A program made the position numbers and the translations under genes. A stretch of 64,000 bases of DNA, from assembly GCA_040904925.1 (NCBI GenBank), contig JBBDSP010000024.1:24603-88602 (forward strand). Reading direction: 5' to 3'. This DNA is from Gracilimonas sp040904925. Its GTDB lineage: Bacteria; Bacteroidota; Rhodothermia; Balneolales; Balneolaceae. Shown piece by piece: positions 53,021-61,834 of the stretch (positions are counted from its first letter, which is position 1; every line of letters begins with the position of its first letter). The notes beneath the pieces were generated by a model, which was not told where the DNA came from, made no database searches, and was given only the letters and a program-made list of their open reading frames with translations.

Positions 53021-53270
53021 CAGGAAGATATTGAATAGTGTTTGGTTTAAGAAGATTTATTTGGTTGAAGTTTTCAGCTGTCAGCAGTCAGACTTCAGCT
53101 TTCAGTTTTTAAGTCATCTCGCGGCGAATGCCCGAGATCTTGTATAAGGCAACTTAATTTCATTTAAGGTATCAGATTCCCGCCTTCGCGGGAATGACTT
53201 ATGTGAAACTGAAAGCTGACAGCTAAAAGCTATTTCTTATATCGTTCAAACCAACCGGTTATGTAACCAA
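53021..53270. repeat. Direct repeat copy 2, between kefB and the peptidase gene
   Basis: GGAAGATATTGAATAGTG and GGTTTAAGAAG match 50817-50846. The end, from AAAGCTATTTCTTATATCG, is the 3' end of the peptidase gene. Between them lies an insert not in copy 1 (about 53086-53209) with two hairpins: ATCTCG/CGAGAT (53116-53121, 53133-53138) and ATTCCCG/CGGGAAT (53176-53182, 53189-53195). The second is a common interspersed repeat type. Confidence 0.6.
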
Positions 53271-55272
53271 CTTTTCGGAACAGATTACTTGGCTTGGCAT
53301 AAATGCTGTGTCCGGAACCTGCAATGCGAACCATCGTTGCATCCACTTCCAGCAATTTAAGGGCGGAGTAATACTGTTCAGTTTCACTCATAGGAGTACG
53401 GTAGTCTTGTTGTCCGGTGAGTAACATAGTTGGAGTAGTGACATTACCAACTAAAGATAGGGGGGAGCGTTCGAGATATTGCTCAGGATCATCCCATGGT
53501 TTTTCGGTAAACCAGTATTTGCTGAAGAAAGGAATGCCATCTGCTGTAAGTACAAAGCTGTACCAGTTGATCACCGGCTTGGCAACTACAGCAGCTGCAA
53601 ATCTATCGGTCATGCCAATGCTCCACGCAGTCAGTACACCACCGCCACTACCACCGGTAATGAACAGGTTATCTTCGTCTATATAGCCCTGATCGATCAC
53701 GTAATCAGTTACATCCATCAGATCATCGTAATCCTCGCTTGGGTAATTGTGATTGATGTAAGCCGCAAAATCAGCTCCGTAACTCGTACTTCCACGAGGA
53801 TTGGTATAAACGACTACATAACCGCGGCTGGCCATAAATTGCAATTCAGGGGAGAATCTTGGGCCATAATTGGTGTGAGGGCCGCCATGGATCTCAAGGA
53901 TCATGGGGTATTTTTTGTCAGGATCGAAATCCGGAGGGGTTATGATCCAGCCTTGTGTTCTGAAGTCATCCACAGATGATTCCACCCAGAACTCTTCTAC
54001 TTCACCAACTTTCTTAGCTTTGAATAGTTCTGCGTTAAGGTTTGTGAGTTTTTTATTTGTCATTCTGGTTGGGAAGTGTCCCACAGCCAATTCACTAGGG
54101 CGGGTTGCAGATACTTCTGAATAAGCAAAGCGTCCGTTATCAGCTACAGAATACGAACCTCCGCCATAAGGCCTTCCCGTAGAAGCACCTCCCAGGTTTT
54201 CAGCAACCTGCGTGAAGTCCCCGTTCAATTTTATATTACCAACTTTGCTGTTTCCTTCTTCATCATACCTAAAAAATAGTGATTCACTGTCTGCTCCCCA
54301 TGTGATAGAGGAGATATCCTGAGTAACTTCATTAGAGATCTTGCGAAGGTTTGAGCCGTCACGGTTCATGATATAAAGTTCGGTCAGCTGATATCCCAGA
54401 AACTGATCTTCATATCCTGTGTAAGCAATATGGTTTCCATCAGGCGATACTTTAGGATTGCTATGCGGTCCTCTTTTATCTGTAAGCTGTGTGGTTTCTC
54501 CGGTTTCGATATTCATTTCATAGATCTGTTCATTATTGGGATCTATGTCTGCGTTATCAGATAAGTCAGCTGTGTAAATGATATTACCATCGGGAGTCCA
54601 TGAGGGAGAACCATAGTTATAGTCTCCGGCAGTCAGCTGTCTCGGAGCTCCACCTTCCGCAGAAATAACAAAAATATGTCTGGACCCATCTTCTACATAG
54701 CCCCCTCCATCATTACGATATCTTACTTTATCTATTACCTGTGCAGATTCTTCCCATTTTGCACCTTCGGGAGCGGCAGGCATATCAGGTCGAACTACGG
54801 AAGAAGAACCGGGTACGAATTTAGAGAAAAGTAACATACTTCCGTCGGGTGACCAACTAAGGTTACCGGGACTTTCGGTAAGATTTGTGATAGATGAAGC
54901 CACTCCTGTGTCCATCCAACGAATAAAAATTTGGTTTGAGCCTTCTTCAGAAGAGGTATAGGCAATACGATCTCCGGTTGGTGACCAGGTCACGCTGCCA
55001 TACCCGGTTTTGCCTGAAGTTAGAGGGCGGTGGTTCTCCCTGGAAAAGGACATGGTCCAAAGATTCACGAAACGGCGGTCAGTCATTACATCATACTGAA
55101 CACGCTCGTAAATAACGGTATTTCCATCAGGAGAAATTTCAGGACTTGAGACCATTTGCAGATCAAAAAGATCCATGTAATCGAAATAGGATTCATCAAC
55201 TTGTGCATGGGTGTTTACGTTTGCTATAAAAGCAAAAACGATCAGTAGCAGATAGTATCTTTTGTTTATCAT
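53230..55272 (-). CDS. S9-family prolyl oligopeptidase-type peptidase
   Basis: A 680-residue protein from the ATG at 55272, giving a signal peptide MINKRYYLLLIVFAFIANVN-like ending THAQ; the longer frame from 55314 spoils it. Residues about 35-400 form a beta propeller of repeated WSPDG/SPDGN blades (EISPDGNTVIYERVQYD, VSPDGNHIAYTGYED). The catalytic domain has ILEIHGGPHTNYG, GGSGGGVLTAWS with the serine, and AGSGHSIYAKPSN with the histidine. Acts in the periplasm or outside on short peptides. The gene's end is duplicated downstream of kefB. Confidence 0.93.
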   Translation of the reverse strand: MINKRYYLLLIVFAFIANVNTHAQVDESYFDYMDLFDLQMVSSPEISPDGNTVIYERVQYDVMTDRRFVNLWTMSFSRENHRPLTSGKTGYGSVTWSPTGDRIAYTSSEEGSNQIFIRWMDTGVASSITNLTESPGNLSWSPDGSMLLFSKFVPGSSSVVRPDMPAAPEGAKWEESAQVIDKVRYRNDGGGYVEDGSRHIFVISAEGGAPRQLTAGDYNYGSPSWTPDGNIIYTADLSDNADIDPNNEQIYEMNIETGETTQLTDKRGPHSNPKVSPDGNHIAYTGYEDQFLGYQLTELYIMNRDGSNLRKISNEVTQDISSITWGADSESLFFRYDEEGNSKVGNIKLNGDFTQVAENLGGASTGRPYGGGSYSVADNGRFAYSEVSATRPSELAVGHFPTRMTNKKLTNLNAELFKAKKVGEVEEFWVESSVDDFRTQGWIITPPDFDPDKKYPMILEIHGGPHTNYGPRFSPELQFMASRGYVVVYTNPRGSTSYGADFAAYINHNYPSEDYDDLMDVTDYVIDQGYIDEDNLFITGGSGGGVLTAWSIGMTDRFAAAVVAKPVINWYSFVLTADGIPFFSKYWFTEKPWDDPEQYLERSPLSLVGNVTTPTMLLTGQQDYRTPMSETEQYYSALKLLEVDATMVRIAGSGHSIYAKPSNLFRKVGYITGWFERYKK

Positions 55273-55380
55273 AATAGAGAAGATTGATTGTGTATTGACT
55301 GAGTATAACTTCAAAAAATTATATTATAAAGTGATTGAAAGCTGGTTGAGAATTTAGTCTTGTCCAAAATCTTAAAAGAG

Positions 55381-55935
55381 CTACAAAAAAGTCTCGTCTG
55401 ATTCACCTTTCACAGGGCCTATAATTTCTTTGGTGATCCACCCTCCATAAAAACCGCCGGGTTGTGGCTGAACATGTTCACCGTTCACGTAGCAAAAACA
55501 TTTTGAAGGATAAAAGCAGAGATATCCTTTTATCTTAGAAAATTCTGATTTTGGCTGTGGGTAAGACCAGCCTGCCCGTTCTGAAATTTCATTTTCTACC
55601 TTGATATCCCAGTATATGGCATCCCCTTTCCACTCGCATTTCGATTGCCCGACAGTTTTATCAAGGTAATCCATGTTTATATCCGACTTCGGGATATAGA
55701 AAGTAGGGGGGCTGGCCGTTTCTAAAACCCTGAATGTATCTGTAGAACGCGCAATGATTTTGTTGGCAAAAATGACCAATATCTCCCGTTCATCTTTTAC
55801 AATTTTTGGAGGTCTTGGGTAGTCCCAAACGGATTCTTCTCCTTCTTTTGGTTTTATAGCAAAGTCAGGTCTTTTCTGTCCATAGTACTCCCACCCTGAG
55901 GGGCCTGTTAAGTCTTTCTTAGAATTTTTACCCAT
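55381..55935 (-). CDS. DUF427 domain protein
   Basis: A 184-residue protein with VWDYPRPPKIVKDEREILVI and the core VGQSKCEWKGDAIYWDIKV; SKIKGYLCFYPSKC resembles the C-terminal motif IxGyvaFYp of the DUF427 family. Function unknown. It has no signal peptide. TspO follows upstream by 17 bases, so they may form one operon. Confidence 0.88.
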   Translation of the reverse strand: MGKNSKKDLTGPSGWEYYGQKRPDFAIKPKEGEESVWDYPRPPKIVKDEREILVIFANKIIARSTDTFRVLETASPPTFYIPKSDINMDYLDKTVGQSKCEWKGDAIYWDIKVENEISERAGWSYPQPKSEFSKIKGYLCFYPSKCFCYVNGEHVQPQPGGFYGGWITKEIIGPVKGESDETFL

Positions 55936-55952
55936 AACTAAATGTCATAAAA

Positions 55953-56438
55953 TTAATTTAGTAAGTATATAGAAAAGTTTAGTACTGCTGCAAAAGTAAC
56001 CCAAATCAGATAAGGCACCAACAACCAGGCTGCCCATGCTTTGATCTTTTTAAAATGAACAATGGTTATCATTATCGCAATGAGAAGGCAGAGGATCTCA
56101 ATAAAAGCAAAAAATGGATTCTTGAATCCAAAAAATAAAAAAGACCAGATAGCATTAAGTGCCAACTGAGTTATAAATATATAGAGTGCTGTTTTAATTC
56201 TTTTCTGATCAAGCCCCACCTGCCAGATTGCTGCAGCGGAAATTCCCATCAATGTATAGAGTATGGTCCAAACCGGACCAAAAAGCCAATTCGGAGGATT
56301 AAAGGAGGGTTTATTAAGTTGTGCATACCAACCGGGGATGGCATCAAGAGTAACACCGCTTGCGATCAAACCTACACCATTACAAAGGAGAACCCCTATT
56401 CCGATCTTTACCCAGTATGGAATTTTTGAAATCTTCAT
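55953..56438 (-). CDS. TspO/MBR family protein
   Basis: A 161-residue protein with five membrane helices. WYAQLNKPSFNPPNWLFGPV, TLMGISAAAIW and QLALNAIWSFLFFG, then LVPYLIWVTFAAVLNFSIY, are hallmark TspO residues. Family members bind porphyrins and are linked to light and oxidative stress. Length is standard. Confidence 0.93.
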   Translation of the reverse strand: MKISKIPYWVKIGIGVLLCNGVGLIASGVTLDAIPGWYAQLNKPSFNPPNWLFGPVWTILYTLMGISAAAIWQVGLDQKRIKTALYIFITQLALNAIWSFLFFGFKNPFFAFIEILCLLIAIMITIVHFKKIKAWAAWLLVPYLIWVTFAAVLNFSIYLLN

Positions 56439-56510
56439 TGTTGGATTATACCAACAACTTAGGGTAATAACGAATAGTGTTTATAAATTATGAATTTTTT
56501 AAACAGCAGT

Positions 56511-56636
56511 TTAGAGAGAGAATATTAATAAACCCACAATAGAAATGAGAAGCAGGGTGAGCTTAAGCTTCGCTACTTTTTGGGCAGTGTCAGTTTCTTG
56601 CTCTATATATTCTTCTATAATTTGTTCTGAGATCAT
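56511..56636 (-). CDS. Small single-helix membrane protein (41 residues)
   Basis: An ATG at 56636 opens a 41-codon frame ending at TAA (56511-56513). The N-terminal half is acidic (MISEQIIEEYIEQETDT), followed by a basic turn AQKVAKLKL and a hydrophobic helix TLLLISIVGLLIFSL that ends the protein. The layout suggests a tail-anchored protein. No family is recognised and the Shine-Dalgarno sequence is weak, but the composition is protein-like. Confidence 0.45.
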   Translation of the reverse strand: MISEQIIEEYIEQETDTAQKVAKLKLTLLLISIVGLLIFSL

Positions 56637-56731
56637 GGCATTCTTTTTTTATTACAAGAGGTGAAATAGCACAAAATGTTACATCATTTTTTCAGCGAGG
56701 AGTTTAACCGAGAAGTAATTAAAGCTTCATT

Positions 56732-56778
56732 TTAATGATTCATTGAGCATTCTAATCATTAAGTAGAACTTAATGATT
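56732..56778. promoter_or_regulatory. Three alternating copies of a 9-mer upstream of ssb
   Basis: TTAATGATT occurs at 56732-56740 and 56770-56778, and its inverse AATCATTAA at 56754-56762. They lie 87-133 bases before ssb. Regularly spaced copies in alternating orientation suggest regulator binding or a foldback structure. Confidence 0.35.
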
Positions 56779-56864
56779 GCAAAGTTTTTGAAATTTTTTT
56801 GTAAGGAATTGTTCTGAACTAACTCTTACATTGCAAACAAATAATCAAAAACACAGGATACGTT

Positions 56865-57326
56865 ATGAGTTCACTTAATAAAGCGATGATAATAGGTAAT
56901 CTGGGACAAGACCCGGAAGTACGGTACACACAAGCGAACACTGCGGTTGCAACATTAAATATTGCGACAAGCGAGCGTTACAAAGATAGTAACGGAGAAT
57001 ATCAGGAAAATACCGAATGGCACCGTGTAGTTGCCTGGGGAAGAACAGCGGAGATCTGTCAGCAGTACCTGACCAAAGGCTCCAAGGTTTATATTGAAGG
57101 CCCGATCCAAACCCGACAGTGGGAAGACAAGGATGGTCAAAAGCGTTACACGACTGAGATTAAAGCCCTCCGCATGGTAATGCTCGATAGCAAAGGCGGC
57201 AGTGGTGGAAATACACAGGGTGGCGGACAGTCACAAAATCAGAATCAAGGTGGCGGAAAGCCTATGAGCAGTAATGTAGAGCTGGATAGCAACTTTGACG
57301 ATATGGATGATGATCTTCCATTTTAA
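56865..57326 (+). CDS. ssb: Single-stranded DNA-binding protein
   Basis: A 153-residue OB-fold protein. NKAMIIGNLGQDPEVRYTQA begins the fold, and TEWHRVVAWGRTAEICQQYL and YIEGPIQTRQWEDKDGQKRY are conserved. A Gly/Gln-rich linker is followed by the acidic tip DDMDDDLPF that binds partner proteins. Full length. Its own terminator follows. Confidence 0.97.
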   Translation: MSSLNKAMIIGNLGQDPEVRYTQANTAVATLNIATSERYKDSNGEYQENTEWHRVVAWGRTAEICQQYLTKGSKVYIEGPIQTRQWEDKDGQKRYTTEIKALRMVMLDSKGGSGGNTQGGGQSQNQNQGGGKPMSSNVELDSNFDDMDDDLPF

Positions 57327-57351
57327 CCCATACCGCTTACTCTTTTAAATC

Positions 57352-57385
57352 AAACGGCATGAGATATCTCGTGCCGTTTTTTATT
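57352..57385 (+). terminator. Intrinsic terminator after ssb
   Basis: AAACGGCA (57352-57359) pairs with TGCCGTTT (57372-57379), with GAGATATCTC within the loop giving a longer near-perfect stem; T residues follow. Confidence 0.85.
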
Positions 57386-57473
57386 TATGCTCGGGTTGAT
57401 CTAAAATCTTATATTTTAGGAACCATGTACGTCTTTATATATAATTACTACAAAAAATAAATAATCTTATTCA

Positions 57474-58856
57474 TTGGATACACTCGACGATCCTTTCAGT
57501 TTGGTTCAAGATTCTCTCCTCACTATGGCTGACAGCTCTATGATTCCCGGCATGGACCCTGTGGTCTTAGGAATACAGCTTTTGGTCCTTTTCATTGGAT
57601 TGGCTTTTTCAGCAGTATTCTCCGGTTCTGAAGTTGCTCTCTTTTCACTGGCAAACCGAATGGAAGATCTGAAGCAGGATGAGTCGCTCGGTTCTGCGGA
57701 TGACCGCATCATTAAAATGCTGGAGAAACCCAGGCGACTGCTCGCAACCATACTTATTGGAAATACCTTTGCCAATATTGTGGCATCCGTTCTGGCAGCA
57801 GTTATAACCGGGGATATTGTGGCAGCATTTGGTCTGTCTGAAGTTATCGTGTTTTCGATTGAAGTAATTGTCCTGACCTTTATGATCCTGATCCTCAGCG
57901 AGATCACCCCAAAGATCATAGCAATCAATAATCCATTGAAGGTTTCGCGAACAAACAGCGCCTTTATTTATATACTTTTTATTCTTCTGAAGCCTTTTGC
58001 CAAGCTTATTGCAGACAGTACCATAAGCCTGGAGCGCTACTTGCCCAAGCCTGCAAGTAAAATGACTTCAGATGATATTCGGACCATGGCGGAAGTAAGT
58101 GAGCAGGAAGGGTCAATAAAAGAAGACGAGCGTGAGATCATTGAGAATGTGATCGGCTTCGGAAATATTACGGTTCGGGAGATCATGACCTCAAGGGTAA
58201 ATATTATAGCTGTTTCCATTGATGACTCTCTGCAAGATGTGCTTACCAAGATACGTGAAAATGGGCTATCCCGGATGCCGCTTGTAGATAATGATCTCGA
58301 TAATATTCTGGGAGTATTATACGCCAAAGACGTACTTCCTTACCTTCATGCGGAAGAAGAAGAGCCATCTCTGAATTGGAAAACTATTTCCAGAAAAGCA
58401 CTTTTTATTCCGGCCACAAAAAAGCTGGATGACCTGCTTCGTGATTTTCAACAAGAGAAAACTCACATTGCCATTGTGGTTGATGAGTATGGCGGCACTG
58501 AGGGTATCGTAACCATGGATGACATTCTGGAGGAGATCATAGGTGATATTACCGATGATAGTGGGGAGGAAGAAACTTTATATACCCGCTTCAAATCAGG
58601 GATCTATATTTTTGACGCCAAGATTGATCTGGATGATATGGAAGATGTTCTTGATTGCGAGATCACCACCGAAGACGATGAATACGAGACACTGGGCGGA
58701 TTGATCTATCACCTTACAGAAAACCTGCCAATGGTAGGGGAGCGGATGACCTTCAAAAATTTAGAAATGACCGTTCACTCTGTCAAAAATAACCGGATCA
58801 AAAAGGTGCGTGTTAAAGTAGAAAGTACCGAAGAAGTAAATACACCGGCCAAGTAA
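57474..58856 (+). CDS. CNNM/CBS-domain membrane protein (CorC/HlyC family)
   Basis: A 460-residue protein. The CNNM transmembrane domain (about 25-200) has FSAVFSGSEVALFSLANRME, followed by a CBS pair (about 220-345) with VREIMTSRVNIIAVS and DEYGGTEGIVTMDDILEEII, and a C-terminal CorC_HlyC domain (about 370-450). The family is implicated in magnesium or other ion efflux; in Bacteroidota a relative is GldE. The start is TTG at 57474; an ATG at 57525 is a possible alternative. murB follows after four bases. Confidence 0.85.
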   Translation: MDTLDDPFSLVQDSLLTMADSSMIPGMDPVVLGIQLLVLFIGLAFSAVFSGSEVALFSLANRMEDLKQDESLGSADDRIIKMLEKPRRLLATILIGNTFANIVASVLAAVITGDIVAAFGLSEVIVFSIEVIVLTFMILILSEITPKIIAINNPLKVSRTNSAFIYILFILLKPFAKLIADSTISLERYLPKPASKMTSDDIRTMAEVSEQEGSIKEDEREIIENVIGFGNITVREIMTSRVNIIAVSIDDSLQDVLTKIRENGLSRMPLVDNDLDNILGVLYAKDVLPYLHAEEEEPSLNWKTISRKALFIPATKKLDDLLRDFQQEKTHIAIVVDEYGGTEGIVTMDDILEEIIGDITDDSGEEETLYTRFKSGIYIFDAKIDLDDMEDVLDCEITTEDDEYETLGGLIYHLTENLPMVGERMTFKNLEMTVHSVKNNRIKKVRVKVESTEEVNTPAK

Positions 58857-58860
58857 TTTC

Positions 58861-59889
58861 ATGGTAAAAGTACCAGATGTAAAAGAGAATTTTGACCTCA
58901 AGGAATACAACACCATGGGGGTTTCAGCGAATGCCAGATATTTTGCTTCTGTAGCTTCTGCGGATGAGTTAAGACAGTTACTGCTGCAACCCGACTATAT
59001 TGTGATCCCAAAATTGATGCTCGGCGGGGGAAGTAATATTCTTTTTGTGAATGATTTTGAGGGACTTGTGATCCACTTGGATATCAAAGGGAGAAAAGTG
59101 ATCGAGGAAGGTGAAAGGGAAGTTCTGCTGAAGATAGGAGCCGGAGAAAACTGGCATGAGGCAGTGATGTATGCTGTGGAGAATGGATGGGGTGGAATTG
59201 AGAATTTATCTCTTATACCGGGATCTGTGGGAGCTGCACCTATTCAAAATATCGGAGCTTATGGGGTGGAATTGGAGGAAGTTTTTGAATCTCTAGAAGC
59301 CATAGATCTTGAGACCGGGGTCAGTAAAACCTTTGGTAAAAAAGAGTGTAATTTTGGGTACAGAGAAAGCGTATTCAAAAATAAATTGAAAGGAAAGTAC
59401 ATAATAACACATGTTACTTTGAGGCTCCAGAAAGATCCTGAAGTAAATACATCTTACCGGGCCTTGTCTGAACAGCTTGAAGAGAAAGGGATATCAGAAC
59501 CTGGGATCAAGGATATCAGCAAAACGGTAATCGAGATCCGTCAAAGTAAGCTGCCGGATCCTGCCGATATTGGAAATACGGGAAGCTTTTTTAAAAACCC
59601 GGTGATCTCTGTAGAAGCATTCGAAAAACTTCAGAAAAAGTATCCTGAAATACCTCATTATCCTGCAGGAAATGAGATCAAAATTCCCGCAGCATGGCTC
59701 ATTGATCAGTGTGGCTGGAAAGGGAGAAAAATCGGAGATGCCGGAGTTCATAAAGTACATGCGCTTGTTATCGTGAACTACGGGAATGCCACCGGACCGG
59801 AGATCATTGAACTTGCTGAAAAGATCCGCAGTTCAGTGTTTGAAAAGTTTGGAGTAGAGCTGATCCCGGAAGTCAATGTGGTTACATAA
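58861..59889 (+). CDS. murB: UDP-N-acetylenolpyruvoylglucosamine reductase
   Basis: A 342-residue FAD enzyme of peptidoglycan synthesis. LGGGSNILFVNDFEGLVIHL is the FAD-binding stretch, SLIPGSVGAAPIQNIGAYGV follows, YRESVFKN marks the type I (E. coli-like) subfamily, and GNTGSFFKNP contains the catalytic serine. It begins four bases after the CNNM gene. Full length. Confidence 0.96.
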   Translation: MVKVPDVKENFDLKEYNTMGVSANARYFASVASADELRQLLLQPDYIVIPKLMLGGGSNILFVNDFEGLVIHLDIKGRKVIEEGEREVLLKIGAGENWHEAVMYAVENGWGGIENLSLIPGSVGAAPIQNIGAYGVELEEVFESLEAIDLETGVSKTFGKKECNFGYRESVFKNKLKGKYIITHVTLRLQKDPEVNTSYRALSEQLEEKGISEPGIKDISKTVIEIRQSKLPDPADIGNTGSFFKNPVISVEAFEKLQKKYPEIPHYPAGNEIKIPAAWLIDQCGWKGRKIGDAGVHKVHALVIVNYGNATGPEIIELAEKIRSSVFEKFGVELIPEVNVVT

Positions 59890-59993
59890 TTAATACTCAT
59901 TGTTACATAATCCTCACTAAATAGAACAAATGTCTGTATTTATTATTAAGATATATAGTTGAGAATTTCAGACCTATTCAAATCGTAAAAATC

Positions 59994-61484
59994 ATGAAGA
60001 AAAGATCAGTTTATTTTACGCTTATTTTGGCAGTCGCTGTAGTGTTAGAAGGATGCATGAAAGTAGGAGTGAATCCTGTATCCGGAAATAAACGCGTATT
60101 TGGTTATAGCTGGGAACAGGAAGTTCAGATCGGTAAAGATGCCGACAGTGAGATCATTGCTCAATATGGTCTATATGAAAATGAAGAGCTTTCAGCTTAT
60201 GTTTCTGAATTGGGGCAAGCGCTGCTTGAAGTCAGTCACATGAAACGAGAAGATACTGCAGAAGAATTTCGCAATACTGAATTTACGTTTAGAGTATTGA
60301 ACAGTCCTGTAGTGAATGCATTTGCACTACCCGGCGGATATATTTACGTAACCCGAGGCCTTCTTGCCCATCTTGATAATGAAGCTCAGTTAGCGGTGGT
60401 ACTTGGACATGAAATCGCCCACGTTGCTGCCCGACATGCGTCACAACGAGCTGCCACTCAGCAATTTGGACAACTTGCCGTAATTGGCGGTGCCATACTG
60501 GGACAGTCTCTCGGATATGATGGAGGCAGTATTTTGCAGCTTAGCAGCCAAACCGCACAACTGCTGTTTTTAAAATATGGCCGTGATGCTGAAAGAGAAT
60601 CCGATGCACTTGGTGTGGAATATTCTGCAATGAAAAACTATCAGGCGACCGAAGGTGCAGCTTTTTTCACTTCTCTGAAAAGGATATCTGAGACACAGGG
60701 TGGAGGAATCCCAACCCTGCTTTCAAGTCACCCTGATCCCGGTGAACGTGAGCAAACCATACCAAGACTTGCACAGGAATGGGCCGATAAAGGGTATGAA
60801 CAGACTATCTTAGATAAAGAAGAGTTTATGGGAATGATAGATGACATCATGTTTGGCGAAAATCCGCGGGAAGGCTTTCGCTCTGAAGGCATGTTCTACC
60901 ATCCGGATCTTGAATTTCAGTTTCCGGTACCCGATGGATTTCAATTACACAATCAGCCCTCAGCAGTTATTATGGTTAATGAGGAGCAAAACGCTATCTC
61001 ACAATTCACCATAGATTCTGAAAACGAAACACCTCAAGCATCAGTAGAAGCATTTTTAGCACAGGAGGGGATAACTACTGAAAGTGCATCGGAATATTCA
61101 TCAACCGGAATTAGTGGGTATAAAGGAATTGCTACAGCTGCTGCACAGGATGGATCAGAATTAAAAGTACAACTTACGGCCGTTGGATATGGTGGATATA
61201 TTTATCGCTTCTTAAGCTACACCACATCAGCTCAATATGACAATTATGAAGCAAGATTCAGTTCAATTCCGGATGGTTTTAAAGAACTTACTGATTCGAC
61301 CATCTTGAATATCAATCCCGTTCGTCTTCAGCTGATAACTACTTCTCGCTCGACAGCTTTCAGTGAGTTTCTCCCTGATGATCTACCAATGGAAATTCAG
61401 CCCATTGATGTTGCTATTATTAACCAGGTGGAGTTAGATCAGAATATTTCTTCAGGGACTGTTTTGAAAATTCCTGTTCAATGA
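59994..61484 (+). CDS. M48 metalloprotease lipoprotein (BepA-like)
   Basis: A 496-residue lipoprotein with the lipobox VLEGC (Cys21). The zinc site HEIAH is at residues 139-143, and the third ligand in RDAERESDALGVEY lies near 205. FALPGGYIYVTRGLL precedes the site as in M48 peptidases. The C-terminal 200 residues, rich in Gln and Ser, are unlike BepA TPRs. It should act in the periplasm on misassembled outer membrane proteins. Confidence 0.92.
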   Translation: MKKRSVYFTLILAVAVVLEGCMKVGVNPVSGNKRVFGYSWEQEVQIGKDADSEIIAQYGLYENEELSAYVSELGQALLEVSHMKREDTAEEFRNTEFTFRVLNSPVVNAFALPGGYIYVTRGLLAHLDNEAQLAVVLGHEIAHVAARHASQRAATQQFGQLAVIGGAILGQSLGYDGGSILQLSSQTAQLLFLKYGRDAERESDALGVEYSAMKNYQATEGAAFFTSLKRISETQGGGIPTLLSSHPDPGEREQTIPRLAQEWADKGYEQTILDKEEFMGMIDDIMFGENPREGFRSEGMFYHPDLEFQFPVPDGFQLHNQPSAVIMVNEEQNAISQFTIDSENETPQASVEAFLAQEGITTESASEYSSTGISGYKGIATAAAQDGSELKVQLTAVGYGGYIYRFLSYTTSAQYDNYEARFSSIPDGFKELTDSTILNINPVRLQLITTSRSTAFSEFLPDDLPMEIQPIDVAIINQVELDQNISSGTVLKIPVQ

Positions 61485-61834
61485 TGAAGTGATAAAGTGG
61501 GTAAGTAAGAATTTTCGCATAATCATAAGATCTCCGAAGATTGGGTATCTCTGTGGGTCTCGGTTGTTGTACTACCTATTACCACGGGATGGGTTCTGAA
61601 GCTACAATCACTCATCTCTATGAGATTTCTTTTTCTCCAAAATATAGTCTGGAGCTATAGCTCAATCTTTCTCATTCGTGTTCAATTGCTGGTTAAAAAT
61701 ATAGCCCCCTTGTTTCTGCACCTTACTTTCATTGAAAAACTGATATCCCTGGAAAATTTGGTCAGATTCAGCTTTAAACCTCAGAGAGAAAAACACTATC
61801 TTTGACGGGAATTTTTGAACCAAAAAACTATCTG
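61485..61834. other. Intergenic region between M48 gene and purB
   Basis: A 350-base stretch with no supported gene. Overlapping short frames on both strands (61620-61805, 61925-61662) have no family features. Apart from the promoter motif at 61797-61804 I see no structure of note. Confidence 0.6.
61797..61804 (+). promoter_or_regulatory. -7 motif of purB
   Basis: TATCTTTG matches TAnnTTTG and lies 30 bases before the ATG at 61835. The -33 element is unclear. Confidence 0.4.

Noticed and set aside
53176..53195. ATTCCCG/CGGGAAT hairpin as terminator
   Set aside because: No T-tract on either side; it is one of the widespread interspersed hairpins.
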